From: Hyphomicrobiales bacterium
GTDB taxonomy: Bacteria > Pseudomonadota > Alphaproteobacteria > Rhizobiales > Rhizobiaceae
DNA length: 64,000 nt
Reading direction: 5' to 3'
NCBI GenBank assembly: GCA_900472395.1
Contig: UCHV01000019.1
Span: 49,072-113,071 of the forward strand
The position numbers were made by a program, and so were the translations under genes. The notes beneath the pieces were generated by a model that made no database searches, was not told the origin of the DNA, and worked only from the letters and a program-made list of their open reading frames with translations. This document shows positions 17,960-26,948 of the stretch, piece by piece; the stretch's first letter is position 1, and each line of letters opens with the position of its first letter.

Positions 17960-18577
17960 ATGAAAACCATGTTGATCAAGCAGAGCGACTACCACCGGAT
18001 CTACAGAGTGATCCACAGCCTGCTGACGGCCAATAACGCCGATCCGGCAACGGCTGCCATGTATTTCTCGACATTTGGCGCCTTCATTCTGGAGCATCAT
18101 TTCAAGATCAAGGCAAAGCCGAAGGGTGGGCTCGCCGCTTACAATCTTGGCGGCACACTGATGTTGTTTGCCGATCACCGTGAAGACGGCCATGTGACCG
18201 GCGCCGGCGAGAATTTTCATTGCTGGGTAGAGGCCGACGGCTGGGCCATCGATTTCATGTCGCCCGCTTTCCCCCAGACTGCGCCTGATCTGTCCGTGCC
18301 GGCCAAAATGTTCCAGCGGCCGCTATCGGCGATGGCGGCCGGCATCAATGATCTCACTGCCTCGGGTGATTTCTTCTATCAGCCGGAGCCCGATTCCATG
18401 GCGCGTCGTTTTGCCGATTGGCACAAACATGCCGCCATTGGCGATCTTGCATCGGTGGCGGCCGGCTGGTTCCGCAAATCGCCGCGCCAGATGCCGGCAA
18501 CGCTTTCTGTTTCGGATCGGGATGGCAAGGCGCGCGCGATTGCGCTGTCGGGCAACATGCTCGCAGGCAGCTGGTAA
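17960..18577 (+). CDS. DUF2026 family protein
   Basis: 205 residues matching DUF2026: IYRVIHSLLTANNADPATAAMYFSTFGAFIL, then GENFHCWVEADGWAIDFMSPAF, a pattern resembling a cysteine-hydrolase-like fold (C-W-V-E and D-F), and QMFQ-type residues later. No membrane segment. Activity is unproven. The ATG at 17960 gives the family-like N-terminus MKTMLIKQSDYHRIYR; the frame is open upstream to 17795 without protein character. Divergent from the AbrB-type gene. Confidence 0.8.
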   Translation: MKTMLIKQSDYHRIYRVIHSLLTANNADPATAAMYFSTFGAFILEHHFKIKAKPKGGLAAYNLGGTLMLFADHREDGHVTGAGENFHCWVEADGWAIDFMSPAFPQTAPDLSVPAKMFQRPLSAMAAGINDLTASGDFFYQPEPDSMARRFADWHKHAAIGDLASVAAGWFRKSPRQMPATLSVSDRDGKARAIALSGNMLAGSW

Positions 18578-18684
18578 GCCTTTCTGCCTGCAAGTCTCGC
18601 CTGCTCTTTGTCGATATCCGCACCCTGTCTGTTTCTGCGGATTTCGCCTTCTCGGTTTTCATCCGAAATACGTTTTTTTGCTGC

Positions 18685-18715
18685 TTGACCTCAACCGTGG
18701 TTGAGGTCGTAGTTT
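18685..18715 (+). promoter_or_regulatory. SoxR-type promoter with perfect palindrome
   Basis: A -35 TTGACC (18685-18690) and a -10-like TAGTTT (18710-18715) are 19 bases apart. In the spacer is a perfect inverted repeat, GACCTCAACC-GT-GGTTGAGGTC (18687-18708), whose core CCTCAA...TTGAGG is the half-site of SoxR (E. coli CCTCAAGTTAACTTGAGG). The long spacer and dyad are the hallmark of MerR-family activation. It precedes the MFS gene at 18742. No soxR gene is in the window, so the regulator must be elsewhere. Confidence 0.8.
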
Positions 18716-18741
18716 CCGCGACCTGAACGAAAGGACGGGTC

Positions 18742-20289
18742 ATGGACGTGATGGAAGAGAGCCTGCGCCGGCGTATCAAGGCGCGCGGCGAAAGGGTAAT
18801 GAGGCGCTATCGGCAGCGCGATGTCGAGGATATACCGGAGGAAATGGTGCGGATGGACGGCGTGACGGGGGCGGATAGCGGCGTCGTGCCGGATGAGGAA
18901 AGCTGGGCCACGCTCCTGTCAGGCCGCAATGCCGTCATGCTGGCACTGGTGTCCACCGGTATCGGCCTGCATGCCTTCAATCAGTTTGCGATTGTTGCGG
19001 CCATGCCGCTTGCCGCTGCGGAACTGGGCGGCGCCGATCTGTATAGCTGGGCCTATGGCCTCTATTTCATCGGCTCGATTGCAGGCGGCACGGCGGCCGC
19101 TGCATTTCGTGATCGTGTCGGACTTGCCGCCTCGATGATCATTTCATGCCTGGTGTTTGCTGTCGGCGGCATGGCTGCTCTGTCTGCGCCGAGTTTTGGT
19201 TTCATTCTGGTAGGGCGTCTTTTGCAGGGCGTCGCGGATGGCCTGATCGTCGCGATTGCCTATAGCCTGATCCCCGGTAATTTCCGTCCCGGACTGATTG
19301 CAAAGGTTTTCGCCGCAGAGGCGATGGTCTGGGCCGTCGCTTCGCTGCTTGGGCCGCTTGCCGGGGGATGGCTGACAGAGACGTTTTCCTGGCGCATCTC
19401 CTTCCTGGCTGTTGTGCCTTTCCTGCTGCTGCTCGTGGTTTTGACACCGGTTGCCAGACCTGCTGCGTCGAACCAGTCCCGGGTTGCAGTTGCGCCTTTT
19501 GCCATCGGCATGTTGATTGCCGGGGCTCTGGTTCTGTCCATGTCATCCATGACGTCGTCAGGTTGGTGGCAGGGGCTGGCAGTTGCCTGTGGTGCGGCGC
19601 TTTTTGTCTCCGCGATTGTTCTGGATGGGCGTGTCGGCCCAAAACTGCTGCCGAAGGGTGCTTTCCGAGCCAGCTCGATATTCGGGCGGGGGCTCTGGGT
19701 TCTCTTGCTCATGTCGGCCAGCCACTCCGTTGGTGCGGTGTATCTGGCGCTGGCGATCTCGGAAATCTGGTCCTATCGACCGACCGTCGTCGGCGCGCTC
19801 GTCCTGTTGATGGCACTGACCTGGAGTGTGGTCGCCGTCCTCGCCAGCCGCAATCCTTCGCTGGACCGGCAAGACGCCCGTACCCGCATGGGGCCGCTTT
19901 TCCTGGTCGCGGGTTTCGTTGCGACGGCTTTCGGGCTTGCCGCGCATTCGATCGTGCTGATCGTCATCGGGCAGATATTGATCGGCAGCGGCTTCGGCTT
20001 GGCGTGGGCGAATGTGAACCGTGCGGCGCTGGCGGATACGGCAGAACATGAGCGGGATCAGGCGGGTGCATTGCTGCCGACCGTCTCCACGGCAGGATAC
20101 GCCATCGGTGCGGGCCTTGCCGGGCTGGTGGCAACGGCAACGGATCTTGTGGGTAAGCTGGAGGGCAGCGTGCCGGATGCGGCGTTCGCGCCTTCCATCG
20201 CCCTTCCTTCTCTCTGGCTCTACGGGCTGGCGGCTGTTGGAGCCCTCATCGCCCTTTTGTTTTCGCTGGGCGTGAAACTGCCGCGGTAA
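18742..20289 (+). CDS. MFS transporter, drug-efflux type
   Basis: 515 residues: a cytoplasmic N-terminus of about 60 residues rich in Arg and Glu, then 12-14 membrane segments. The loop between segments 2 and 3 (FRDRVGLAASM) and the GRLLQGVADGLIVAIAY motif after it fit DHA-type major facilitator pumps. Substrate unknown; multidrug or redox-active compounds are likely because the promoter at 18685 carries a SoxR-type operator. The long charged N-terminal extension is unusual for the family. Translation starts 27 bases downstream of the -10-like element, with AAAGGACGGG upstream of the ATG. Followed by a strong bidirectional terminator. Confidence 0.88.
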   Translation: MDVMEESLRRRIKARGERVMRRYRQRDVEDIPEEMVRMDGVTGADSGVVPDEESWATLLSGRNAVMLALVSTGIGLHAFNQFAIVAAMPLAAAELGGADLYSWAYGLYFIGSIAGGTAAAAFRDRVGLAASMIISCLVFAVGGMAALSAPSFGFILVGRLLQGVADGLIVAIAYSLIPGNFRPGLIAKVFAAEAMVWAVASLLGPLAGGWLTETFSWRISFLAVVPFLLLLVVLTPVARPAASNQSRVAVAPFAIGMLIAGALVLSMSSMTSSGWWQGLAVACGAALFVSAIVLDGRVGPKLLPKGAFRASSIFGRGLWVLLLMSASHSVGAVYLALAISEIWSYRPTVVGALVLLMALTWSVVAVLASRNPSLDRQDARTRMGPLFLVAGFVATAFGLAAHSIVLIVIGQILIGSGFGLAWANVNRAALADTAEHERDQAGALLPTVSTAGYAIGAGLAGLVATATDLVGKLEGSVPDAAFAPSIALPSLWLYGLAAVGALIALLFSLGVKLPR

Positions 20290-20301
20290 ACAGGGCACAG
20301 A

Positions 20302-20334
20302 AAAGGGCAGCGAAAAGGAATTTCGCTGCCCTTT
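20302..20334. terminator. Bidirectional intrinsic terminator
   Basis: A 14-base-pair perfect stem, AAAGGGCAGCGAAA (20302-20315) and TTTCGCTGCCCTTT (20321-20334), around an AGGAA loop. The flanking A and T runs allow termination of both the MFS transcript and the convergent ropB transcript. Confidence 0.9.
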
Positions 20335-20356
20335 GAAGTCAGATGATCGTCGAGGA

Positions 20357-21025
20357 TCAGAATTTCACGCCGATACCGACATTGACGATATGCTGGTCGA
20401 AATCGACGCTTGTTCCGCCAAGATTACCGCTTCCAAAGTCGTTGTAACGATATTCGGCACGGCCGAAGACGTTATCGGTGAAGGCGTAATCGAGACCGGC
20501 GCCAATGGTCCAGCCATGCAGCGTATCGTCGGCATCGCCCAACGCTGTGGTTGCCTTTACGTTGGTCGCAGTCCAGCCACCTGCGATATACGGCAGGGCG
20601 CGATCCATCGCATAGCCGAGGCGGGCACGCGCAGAACCGGAGAAGCCGCTCTTGACGTCAACGCCTGGACCGACACTTTCCTCGTTCCAGTCGTAGTTTA
20701 CGTCACCTTCGATACCGGCGACGAAACCATTCGACATCTGCCAGTTATAACCGACGAAGCCACCGAAGCGACCGCCATCGAAGTTCTCTGAAAAGGCGCC
20801 AACACCATCGTTGAAATCGCCGTTACCCCAGCCGTAACCGCCATGCAGACCTGCATAGGGGCCACTCCAGGTGAAGACCGGTGCCGTTGCTTCAATGGCT
20901 GCCGGTGCTTCCGGGATCTGCTCGACGGCGTCGGCCGCACGTGCAGCCGAGGTTGCGGTCATCGCGACTGCGGCTGCGAAAATGCCAGCCAGGGCGGTAC
21001 CGGCTGCAGGGGAGAATTTCATCAT
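20357..21025 (-). CDS. ropB: Outer-membrane beta-barrel protein (RopB/Omp25 family)
   Basis: 222 residues. A signal peptide of about 30 residues ends in ATSAARA-A, then a short Pro/Glu segment and an eight-strand barrel typical of the Omp25/RopB family: YAGLHGGYGWG, GGFVGYNWQMSNGFVAGIEGD, ARARLGYAMDRALPYIAGGW, and the final FDQHIVNVGIGVKF ending in Phe as required for barrel insertion. Probably a structural outer-membrane protein. The ATG at 21025 follows AGGA at seven bases; the open upstream extension is not signal-like. Confidence 0.88.
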   Translation of the reverse strand: MMKFSPAAGTALAGIFAAAVAMTATSAARAADAVEQIPEAPAAIEATAPVFTWSGPYAGLHGGYGWGNGDFNDGVGAFSENFDGGRFGGFVGYNWQMSNGFVAGIEGDVNYDWNEESVGPGVDVKSGFSGSARARLGYAMDRALPYIAGGWTATNVKATTALGDADDTLHGWTIGAGLDYAFTDNVFGRAEYRYNDFGSGNLGGTSVDFDQHIVNVGIGVKF

Positions 21026-21397
21026 GGACTTTTCCTCTCGGGTATCGTGACAGGCTGACGCCTTGTTGTTCGAACACTCCAGCCGCGGCTCCCAAGCCAA
21101 GTCACGGCGGACCATCACGGTGCGCTAACAACGTAGGAAGCCAATTGGTTCCATGCCATTTTGATCGCGCTTGTGTGATCAAGCGCGCAAAAAGCGGCTT
21201 TTTTGAGCAATACGTAAAAAAGCGATTGCTGTCGCGCGGCAGGGAACTCGTTTCGCCGTTTCGGCAAAAGCGAGGTCATCCGTACCATTTGCCATCGGCT
21301 CCAACTGGCGCATGTTGTCTGGAACGTGTAGGAGCAGGACAAGCGGCATCGCTTTCCCTCTCCCCTTGGCCCAATCGCAGTTACAAGTATTTTATCC
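21026..21397. other. Intergenic region between ropB and the EamA transporter gene, with terminator-like hairpins
   Basis: 372 bases between divergent genes. It holds the ropB leader and a pair of stem-loops: CGCGCTTG/CAAGCGCG (21166-21187, loop TGTGAT) followed by CAAAAAG/CTTTTTTG near 21188-21206. The T-rich end looks like a terminator although no gene ends here, so a short RNA or long ropB leader is possible. No open frame looks protein-like. Confidence 0.35.
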
Positions 21398-22279
21398 ATG
21401 AACAGCAAGACTTTGGGCTATCTCTATGTCCTACTCGCCGTCACGATCTTTGCCGGTCAGGACGCCTTTTCGAAATTGTTGGGTGACAAGTACCCGCCGA
21501 TCATGGTGACCATGATCCGGTTCTGGGCATTTGCCGCTTTCGTCATCCTGCTGGCTGCAACGTCTCCCGGTGGGCTGCGACGCGCCATCGTGACGCAGAG
21601 ACCGGTGCTGCAGATCATTCGCGGCATGCTGCTGGTCAGCGAGGTCGTGGTGGTCGTCATCTCCTTCACCATTGCGGGCCTGGCAATGACGCAATCCATC
21701 TTTCAGGCAACACCGCTCATGGTTACGCTTCTGGCCGTGCCGTTACTGGGGGAAAGCGTGGGCTGGCGTCGCGGTCTGGCGCTTCTCGCCGGTTTGATCG
21801 GCGTGTTGATCATTCTCAATCCCACTGATGTGGATTTTGACATTCGCCTGCTTCTGCCGCTCGGAGCAGGTTTCATGTTTGCGCTCTACAGTATCGCCAC
21901 ACGCGCGGTAAGCAGTACGGACAGCGCTGTGACGAGCGTTTTGTATGCGGGTGTCGCCGGTGCGGTTCTCGCCACGTTCATCGGGCCATTCTACTGGACA
22001 CCCATTGCCATGGAAGATTGGCCGGCGATGGCGGCTCTCTGTATCTGTGGCGCGACCAGCCATTACTTCATGATCAAGGCCTTTGGCCTGCTCAGCGCCG
22101 GCGAAGTGCAGCCGCTGACCTATTTTCAGCTCGTCTTCGGAGTTGCCGTCGCCGTGGTGTTCTTCGGGGAGGACGTTTCGGCCAACATGGTGATCGGTGC
22201 CGTCATCGTCGTGGGTGCCGGGCTGTTCACCGTCTGGCGGGAGCATCTGCTCGGTATCCGGAAAGACAAACCCCTCTAA
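21398..22279 (+). CDS. EamA/DMT-family transporter
   Basis: 293 residues with ten predicted membrane segments and the two EamA repeats of the drug/metabolite transporter superfamily: first half with [23 protein letters not shown], second with [11 protein letters not shown] and the late [21 protein letters not shown]. Substrate unknown. No clear ribosome-binding site precedes the ATG. The TAA stop interlocks with the TAG stop of the convergent acetyltransferase gene (CTAA at 22276-22279). Confidence 0.87.
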   Translation: MNSKTLGYLYVLLAVTIFAGQDAFSKLLGDKYPPIMVTMIRFWAFAAFVILLAATSPGGLRRAIVTQRPVLQIIRGMLLVSEVVVVVISFTIAGLAMTQSIFQATPLMVTLLAVPLLGESVGWRRGLALLAGLIGVLIILNPTDVDFDIRLLLPLGAGFMFALYSIATRAVSSTDSAVTSVLYAGVAGAVLATFIGPFYWTPIAMEDWPAMAALCICGATSHYFMIKAFGLLSAGEVQPLTYFQLVFGVAVAVVFFGEDVSANMVIGAVIVVGAGLFTVWREHLLGIRKDKPL

Positions 22280-22929
22280 GGGCGAAATCCAGTCCTGTCG
22301 GCCTCAGTGATCTGCCGGATGATCCGGCAGGGCACTCCGGCGGCAATAACCCCTGCCGGCACATCCCTGGTCACGACGCTGCCCGATCCGATGATCGCGC
22401 CGTCGCCGATCGTTACGCCCTGGTTGATATGCACGCCGGCGCCAATCCACACACGGTTGCCGATTTTTACCGGCTTGGCGTAGCAACCGCCTGCGGCTCG
22501 CTCGATCGGGTCAATGGCGTGGTTGGAGGTATAGATACCGACCCGCGGTCCGAACAGGACATCGTCACCGATTTCGATGCCGCCTCCGTCCAGCAACACA
22601 CAATCGAAGTTGGCGTAAAAATTGTTGCCGATCGTAATCTGACTTCCGAACTCACAACGAAATGTCGGCTCGAAATGCGCGCGCTCGCCGACGCTGCCCA
22701 GAAGCTCGCGTAGAATGGTTTCCCGTTCGCCCTGCGGCGTCCCGAAGCTTGCATTATAGCGATTGCTGAGGAGAACGGTGTTTTCGCGTGCCTTGATCAG
22801 CTCTGGCGTCAGGTCGTTATACATGATGCCGGAGCGGATGATGTCGAACTGTTCGTCAAGCGTCATTGCGTCGTCGATGCCTCTGCTGGTCGCACGTTTC
22901 TGACTATCCTCGCCGGATGAATGTCGCAT
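22276..22929 (-). CDS. Sugar O-acetyltransferase (maltose acetyltransferase/NodL type)
   Basis: 217 residues with left-handed beta-helix hexapeptide repeats: [35 protein letters not shown], then [41 protein letters not shown]. The family uses acetyl-CoA to acetylate sugars; the His in TSNHAID is the probable catalytic base. The N-terminal Maa-like helix domain ([19 protein letters not shown]) is present. GTATTC ATG at 22929 has GGGAG upstream and is chosen; ATG 22866 would start at MTLDEQ and is also possible. Similar to NodL but with no nod genes nearby. Confidence 0.85.
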   Translation of the reverse strand: MRHSSGEDSQKRATSRGIDDAMTLDEQFDIIRSGIMYNDLTPELIKARENTVLLSNRYNASFGTPQGERETILRELLGSVGERAHFEPTFRCEFGSQITIGNNFYANFDCVLLDGGGIEIGDDVLFGPRVGIYTSNHAIDPIERAAGGCYAKPVKIGNRVWIGAGVHINQGVTIGDGAIIGSGSVVTRDVPAGVIAAGVPCRIIRQITEADRTGFRP

Positions 22930-22969
22930 GAATACCCGCTCCCGCAAGCAATCACTGCCATGCAAATGA

Positions 22970-23001
22970 AAACGGCCGCAGACTTTCGCCTGCGGCCGTT
23001 T
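22970..23001 (-). terminator. Intrinsic terminator after the chemoreceptor gene
   Basis: A 12-base-pair stem, AAACGGCCGCAG (22970-22981) and CTGCGGCCGTTT (22990-23001), with an eight-base loop and a T run on the minus strand. It lies 43 bases past the chemoreceptor stop. Confidence 0.88.
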
Positions 23002-23043
23002 CCTGTTCATGATCTGCCGGCGGCAAACCGCCGGTGAGGGGTC

Positions 23044-25002
23044 TTAGAATTCCTGCCAGTCGTTGGTCTGGGTATCGACGGCGAGAGCGGCATTGCCGGA
23101 AAACGCGGTCGCGACCTTGCTGGCCAGCTTGCGGGCAGGCGAGGCAACCGGACGGGCCGACTGCGGTGCGGCCTGCGGGGCCGACGGGCGCGTGACCGAA
23201 GCCACATGCTGCATGCGGGCATGCGACAGCTTGAACTGGGCGAGCAGGGCGTTCAGCGCGGCGGCATCGCGGGCGAGGCCGTGGCTTGCTGCCGTCTGTT
23301 CTTCCACCATGGCGGCGTTCTTCTGGGTGTCCTGATCCATCGCGTTGACGGCGGTGTTGATCTGCTGGAGACCGGAAGACTGTTCCTGCGCCGATTCAAC
23401 GATGGCGTTGACGTTGCGGTTGATCTCCTGGACCTCGGTCACGATGGTCTGCAGCGCCTTGCCGGTTTCGCCAACGAGGTGAACACCGTTCTGGACCTGC
23501 TGGTTCGAAGCGGTGATCAGCGTCTTGATTTCCTTGGCGGCGTTTGCGGAACGCTGGGCGAGTTCACGCACTTCCTGGGCGACGACGGCAAAACCCTTGC
23601 CGGCTTCACCGGCGCGCGCCGCTTCGACACCGGCGTTGAGAGCCAGCAGGTTGGTCTGGAAGGCGATATCGTCGATGACGCCGATGATGTTGCCGATCTC
23701 GCCCGAAGACTTTTCGATCTGCTCCATCGCCTTGACGGCGTTCTGAACCACTTCACCGGATTTTTCAGCGCCCTGACGGGTGCGGGCAACCAGCGAGCCG
23801 GCTTCCTGTGCACGACGTGCGGCATCCTTCACCGTGGTGGTGATTTCTTCCAGAGCAGCAGCGGTCTCTTCGATCGAAGCTGCCTGCTGTTCGGTGCGCT
23901 TGGCCAGATCGTCGGCGGCCGACTTGATCTCGCCGGAACCAGCTTCGATGCTGCGGGCATTTGCGGCGACTTCTTCGAGAGCTGCCTGAAGCTTGGAGGC
24001 CGAAGCGTTGAAGTCGTTGCGGACGCCGTCGAGAGAGGCAGCGAAAGAGCGGTCGATGCGGTGCGAAACGTTACCGTCAGCGAGGTTGGAAAGTGCTTCG
24101 GCAAGGCTATCGACGGCAAACTTGACGTCGGCAGCTTCGCGCGCCTTTGCCGCTTCGCGGTCGATGCGTTCCTGTTCCGACAGGCTGCGATTGTCTTCGG
24201 CTGCCTGTTCCAGACGGATGCGCTCGAGAGCGTTGTCGCGGAACACTGCGACGGCTTCCGCCATCTGGCCGATTTCGTCCTTGCGGTCGAGGCCGTCGAC
24301 CTCGGCGCGGGTTTCGCCAGCTGCCAGCGATGCCATGCGTTCACGCAGGCGGGCCATCGGTGCGGTGATGCCCTTCTGGGCGATCGTCAGCGCCACGAAC
24401 ACGGCGAAGGCAATACCGACAAACATGCCGCCGAGGGCGAAGTTGATGGTGGAGGAGACTTCCGCAGACAGTGCATCGCCGCCGTTCTTGATCAGGTCAG
24501 CCATGGCACCGTTGCTGGCACCGAACTTCGGCGACAGATCGACAATTGCCTTGTCCAGATCGTTCGACAGGGTGTTGACCTTGGCCGCGTCGCCGGCGGC
24601 ATGCGCCTTGAGGAGCTCGTCGCCGATTGCCTTCAGCTTGTCGGCACCGGCAAGCAGTTCGTCGGTAGCGGCCTGACGGCTGGGGACGAGACCCGGCACC
24701 TGCGCCAGACGGCCGCGAGCGCCGGTGATTTCCTTGCCGAAACGCTCGGCAAGATCCTTGAATGCAGGCGACTGCGGATCCTGTGCCAGCGCGCGGCTGA
24801 GCCAGGTCGTTGCAGTCCACATGCCGGCAGCGCCGCGCGGTACGAAGGTTGCCGCAGTGCTTTCGTTCTGGAGGAAGTGTGAATAGGATTGGTTTGCTGC
24901 GCTGAAACGCTGTGTCACGTAAAGCAGGCCAGCAAGAGAAATAACGCCGAGGATGGCGATCGCCATCAGAAACTTTGTCTTGATCTTCAAATTATTGAGC
25001 AT
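23044..25002 (-). CDS. Methyl-accepting chemotaxis protein with C-terminal CheR-tether-like pentapeptide
   Basis: 652 residues. Membrane segments at about 10-30 and 187-208 flank a four-helix-bundle-like periplasmic sensor of about 155 residues. A HAMP domain (about 209-262) and a second HAMP-like linker (about 295-345) precede the long signalling coiled coil, whose conserved tip [43 protein letters not shown] lies at 441-483. Glu/Gln-rich methylation regions flank it. The last residues, DWQEF, fit the xWxxF pentapeptide that tethers CheR and CheB. Ligand unknown. A strong terminator follows. Confidence 0.93.
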   Translation of the reverse strand: MLNNLKIKTKFLMAIAILGVISLAGLLYVTQRFSAANQSYSHFLQNESTAATFVPRGAAGMWTATTWLSRALAQDPQSPAFKDLAERFGKEITGARGRLAQVPGLVPSRQAATDELLAGADKLKAIGDELLKAHAAGDAAKVNTLSNDLDKAIVDLSPKFGASNGAMADLIKNGGDALSAEVSSTINFALGGMFVGIAFAVFVALTIAQKGITAPMARLRERMASLAAGETRAEVDGLDRKDEIGQMAEAVAVFRDNALERIRLEQAAEDNRSLSEQERIDREAAKAREAADVKFAVDSLAEALSNLADGNVSHRIDRSFAASLDGVRNDFNASASKLQAALEEVAANARSIEAGSGEIKSAADDLAKRTEQQAASIEETAAALEEITTTVKDAARRAQEAGSLVARTRQGAEKSGEVVQNAVKAMEQIEKSSGEIGNIIGVIDDIAFQTNLLALNAGVEAARAGEAGKGFAVVAQEVRELAQRSANAAKEIKTLITASNQQVQNGVHLVGETGKALQTIVTEVQEINRNVNAIVESAQEQSSGLQQINTAVNAMDQDTQKNAAMVEEQTAASHGLARDAAALNALLAQFKLSHARMQHVASVTRPSAPQAAPQSARPVASPARKLASKVATAFSGNAALAVDTQTNDWQEF

Positions 25003-25390
25003 CGGATGACCTCAGAAGCACGCTGAAGGAACGCAAGTGCAGGGCGGGGGAAATGGAAATGCAGGAAGCGTCTTCGTCGAGACGGCGCTCATCATGCGCG
25101 CCCTGGCGACCATACCGATCGCGATGTCCTGGCGGCGAAGCTAGATACATTCTCATAAGAAAATCTTACACTTGCTGCGGTGCACTCAGATTTTCGATAA
25201 AATTTGTTGCGTTGCCATGCTTTTGTCAAATTTTCACTTCCGCGTAACCATCGCGGCTTATGGCAACCCCGTGTTTGTTGCAGTGCAAAAGGTTGAGTCT
25301 GTAATGCTCAAGCGAGCCATGTTCAGGCTTCCCCGCGCGCTGGGGCAAATTGATATGAAATCAAAAAATCCGTTTTAAAGGGCTTTTTAC
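25003..25390. other. Intergenic region between the chemoreceptor and SMP-30 genes
   Basis: 388 bases, AT-rich from about 25140 on, probably holding the divergent promoters of the two genes. No protein-like frame, repeat or known operator was recognised. Confidence 0.4.
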
Positions 25391-26434
25391 GTGGATCTTT
25401 CCCGCCGTAACATCATGTCGCTGGGCGTTGCCGCCGCAGCGACCGCCGTAACAACCAAGATTGCTTCCGCACAGGCGATCGGTTTCACCCCGAGCCCGAT
25501 CTACCCGGATCCGGCGATTCAGGTCCTCGACCCGAGCTTCGCCAAGTACCGTGTTGCCAGCGCGTCGCTGGAACAGGTTGCCACGGGCGCCCGCTGGCTT
25601 GAAGGCCCGGTCTATTTCGGCGACGGCAAGTACCTGCTGGTCAGCGATATTCCGAACAACCGCGTCATGAAGTTCGATGAAACGAACGAGACCTGGAGCG
25701 TTTTCGACGCCAACTCGAACTATGCCAACGGCCATTGCCGCGACGGCCAAGGCCGCCTGATTTCCTGCGAGCACCTGACCCGCCGCGTCACCCGCACCGA
25801 ACATGACGGTTCGATCACCGTTCTCGCCGACAATTACAAGGGCAAGAAGCTCAACTCGCCGAACGACATCGTCTGCAAGTCGGACGGTTCCTTGTGGTTC
25901 ACCGACCCGCCGTTCGGCATCGGCGGCATGTGGGAAGGCGAAAAGGCCGAACCGGAGCTGCCGCATTCGGTTTACCGCATTTCTGCGGAAGGCGAACTGT
26001 CGCTCATCACCGACGAGCTGAAGGGCCCGAACGGCATCGCTTTCTCCGAAGACGAAAAGAAGCTCTACGTCGTTGAAGGCCGCGCACAGCCTTTCCGCAT
26101 CGTTTGGTCCTACGACGTATCGAAGGATGGCAAGACGGTTTCCAACAAGAAGGCGCTGATCACCGCTGACGACAATGGCGGCCTCGACGGCTTCAAGGTC
26201 GATGTTGACGGCAACCTGTGGTGCGGCTGGGGCTCTTCCGGCGCTGCCGGTGCCAAGCCGGAAGACCTGAACGGCGTTAAGGTGTTCAACAAGGAAGGCA
26301 AGGCTATCGGCTTCATCAAGCTGCCCGAGCGTTGCCCGAACCTCGTTTTCGGCGGCAAGAAGAAGAACCGTCTCTACATGGCATCCAGCCATTCGGTTTA
26401 TGCGCTGTATGTGGAAACCCGCGGCGCTGTCTGA
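25391..26434 (+). CDS. Tat-exported SMP-30/gluconolactonase-like protein
   Basis: 347 residues. The N-terminus has a twin-arginine signal (SRRNIMSLG, then a hydrophobic stretch and ASAQA cleavage site), so the folded protein, probably with a bound metal, is exported to the periplasm. The rest is an SMP-30/gluconolactonase six-bladed propeller: ARWLEGPVYFGDGKYLLVSDIPNNRVMKFD (Glu metal ligand in the EGP motif), LNSPNDIVCKSDGSLWFTDPPFG (Asn and Asp ligands), GPNGIAFSEDEKKLYV and GLDGFKVDVDGNLW. A sugar-lactone hydrolase is likely. The start codon is GTG, with AAGGG about eight bases upstream. Single gene with its own terminator. Confidence 0.9.
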   Translation: MDLSRRNIMSLGVAAAATAVTTKIASAQAIGFTPSPIYPDPAIQVLDPSFAKYRVASASLEQVATGARWLEGPVYFGDGKYLLVSDIPNNRVMKFDETNETWSVFDANSNYANGHCRDGQGRLISCEHLTRRVTRTEHDGSITVLADNYKGKKLNSPNDIVCKSDGSLWFTDPPFGIGGMWEGEKAEPELPHSVYRISAEGELSLITDELKGPNGIAFSEDEKKLYVVEGRAQPFRIVWSYDVSKDGKTVSNKKALITADDNGGLDGFKVDVDGNLWCGWGSSGAAGAKPEDLNGVKVFNKEGKAIGFIKLPERCPNLVFGGKKKNRLYMASSHSVYALYVETRGAV

Positions 26435-26457
26435 TCTGAAGACAACTTGATCGAGAA

Positions 26458-26486
26458 GGGGCCGGATCGCAGGGCGATCCGGCCCC
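26458..26486 (+). terminator. Intrinsic terminator after the SMP-30 gene
   Basis: A 13-base-pair stem, GGGGCCGGATCGC and GCGATCCGGCCCC, around a three-base loop, followed by ATTTGCGTTTTT. Lies 24 bases past the stop codon. Confidence 0.9.
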
Positions 26487-26558
26487 ATTTGCGTTTTTAC
26501 GTGCGCGATGTCGGTTCTGTCGTTACTTCTGCGTCTTCCAAGGGAGAAGGAGAAACCG

Positions 26559-26948
26559 ATGCTTTATGCCATCCTGTGTTACGCCAATGAGGAAACCGTC
26601 TTCGCCTGGTCGAGGGAAGAGGAGGCCGCCGTCATGGAAAAACTCTATGCCGTGCAGGCGCCGCTGGAAAAGGCCGGCAAGCTCGGACCCGTCGGGCGGC
26701 TGATGCCGACCACGGCGGCAACCACGGTGCGCAAGGGCAAGGATGAACCTCTGGTGCTCGACGGTCCCTTTGCTGAAACCAAAGAAGTGTTGCTTGGCTT
26801 CTACACGGTAGACGTCGAGACCCTGGACGAGGCCGTCACCTTTGCCAAGGATCTTTCCGCAGTCAATCCGGGCTCCGGTTCCTATGAGATCCGGCCATTC
26901 TACGTTTTCCATCCGGGCCAGATCACCACATCAGAGGCGATCGTATGA
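26559..26948 (+). CDS. YCII/DGPF-family protein, partner of the ECF sigma factor
   Basis: 129 residues of the YCII-related family: MLYAILCYANEE, a central VRKGKDEPLVLDGPFAETKEVLLGFYTVDVETLDEAV with the DGPF signature, and FAKDLSAVNPGSGSYEIRPFY. DGPF proteins are the conserved partners of ECF42 sigma factors, the situation here; their biochemical role is unclear. ATG 26559 follows AAGGAG. Its stop overlaps the sigma-factor start by four bases (ATGA, 26945-26948), so the two proteins are made together. Confidence 0.9.
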   Translation: MLYAILCYANEETVFAWSREEEAAVMEKLYAVQAPLEKAGKLGPVGRLMPTTAATTVRKGKDEPLVLDGPFAETKEVLLGFYTVDVETLDEAVTFAKDLSAVNPGSGSYEIRPFYVFHPGQITTSEAIV

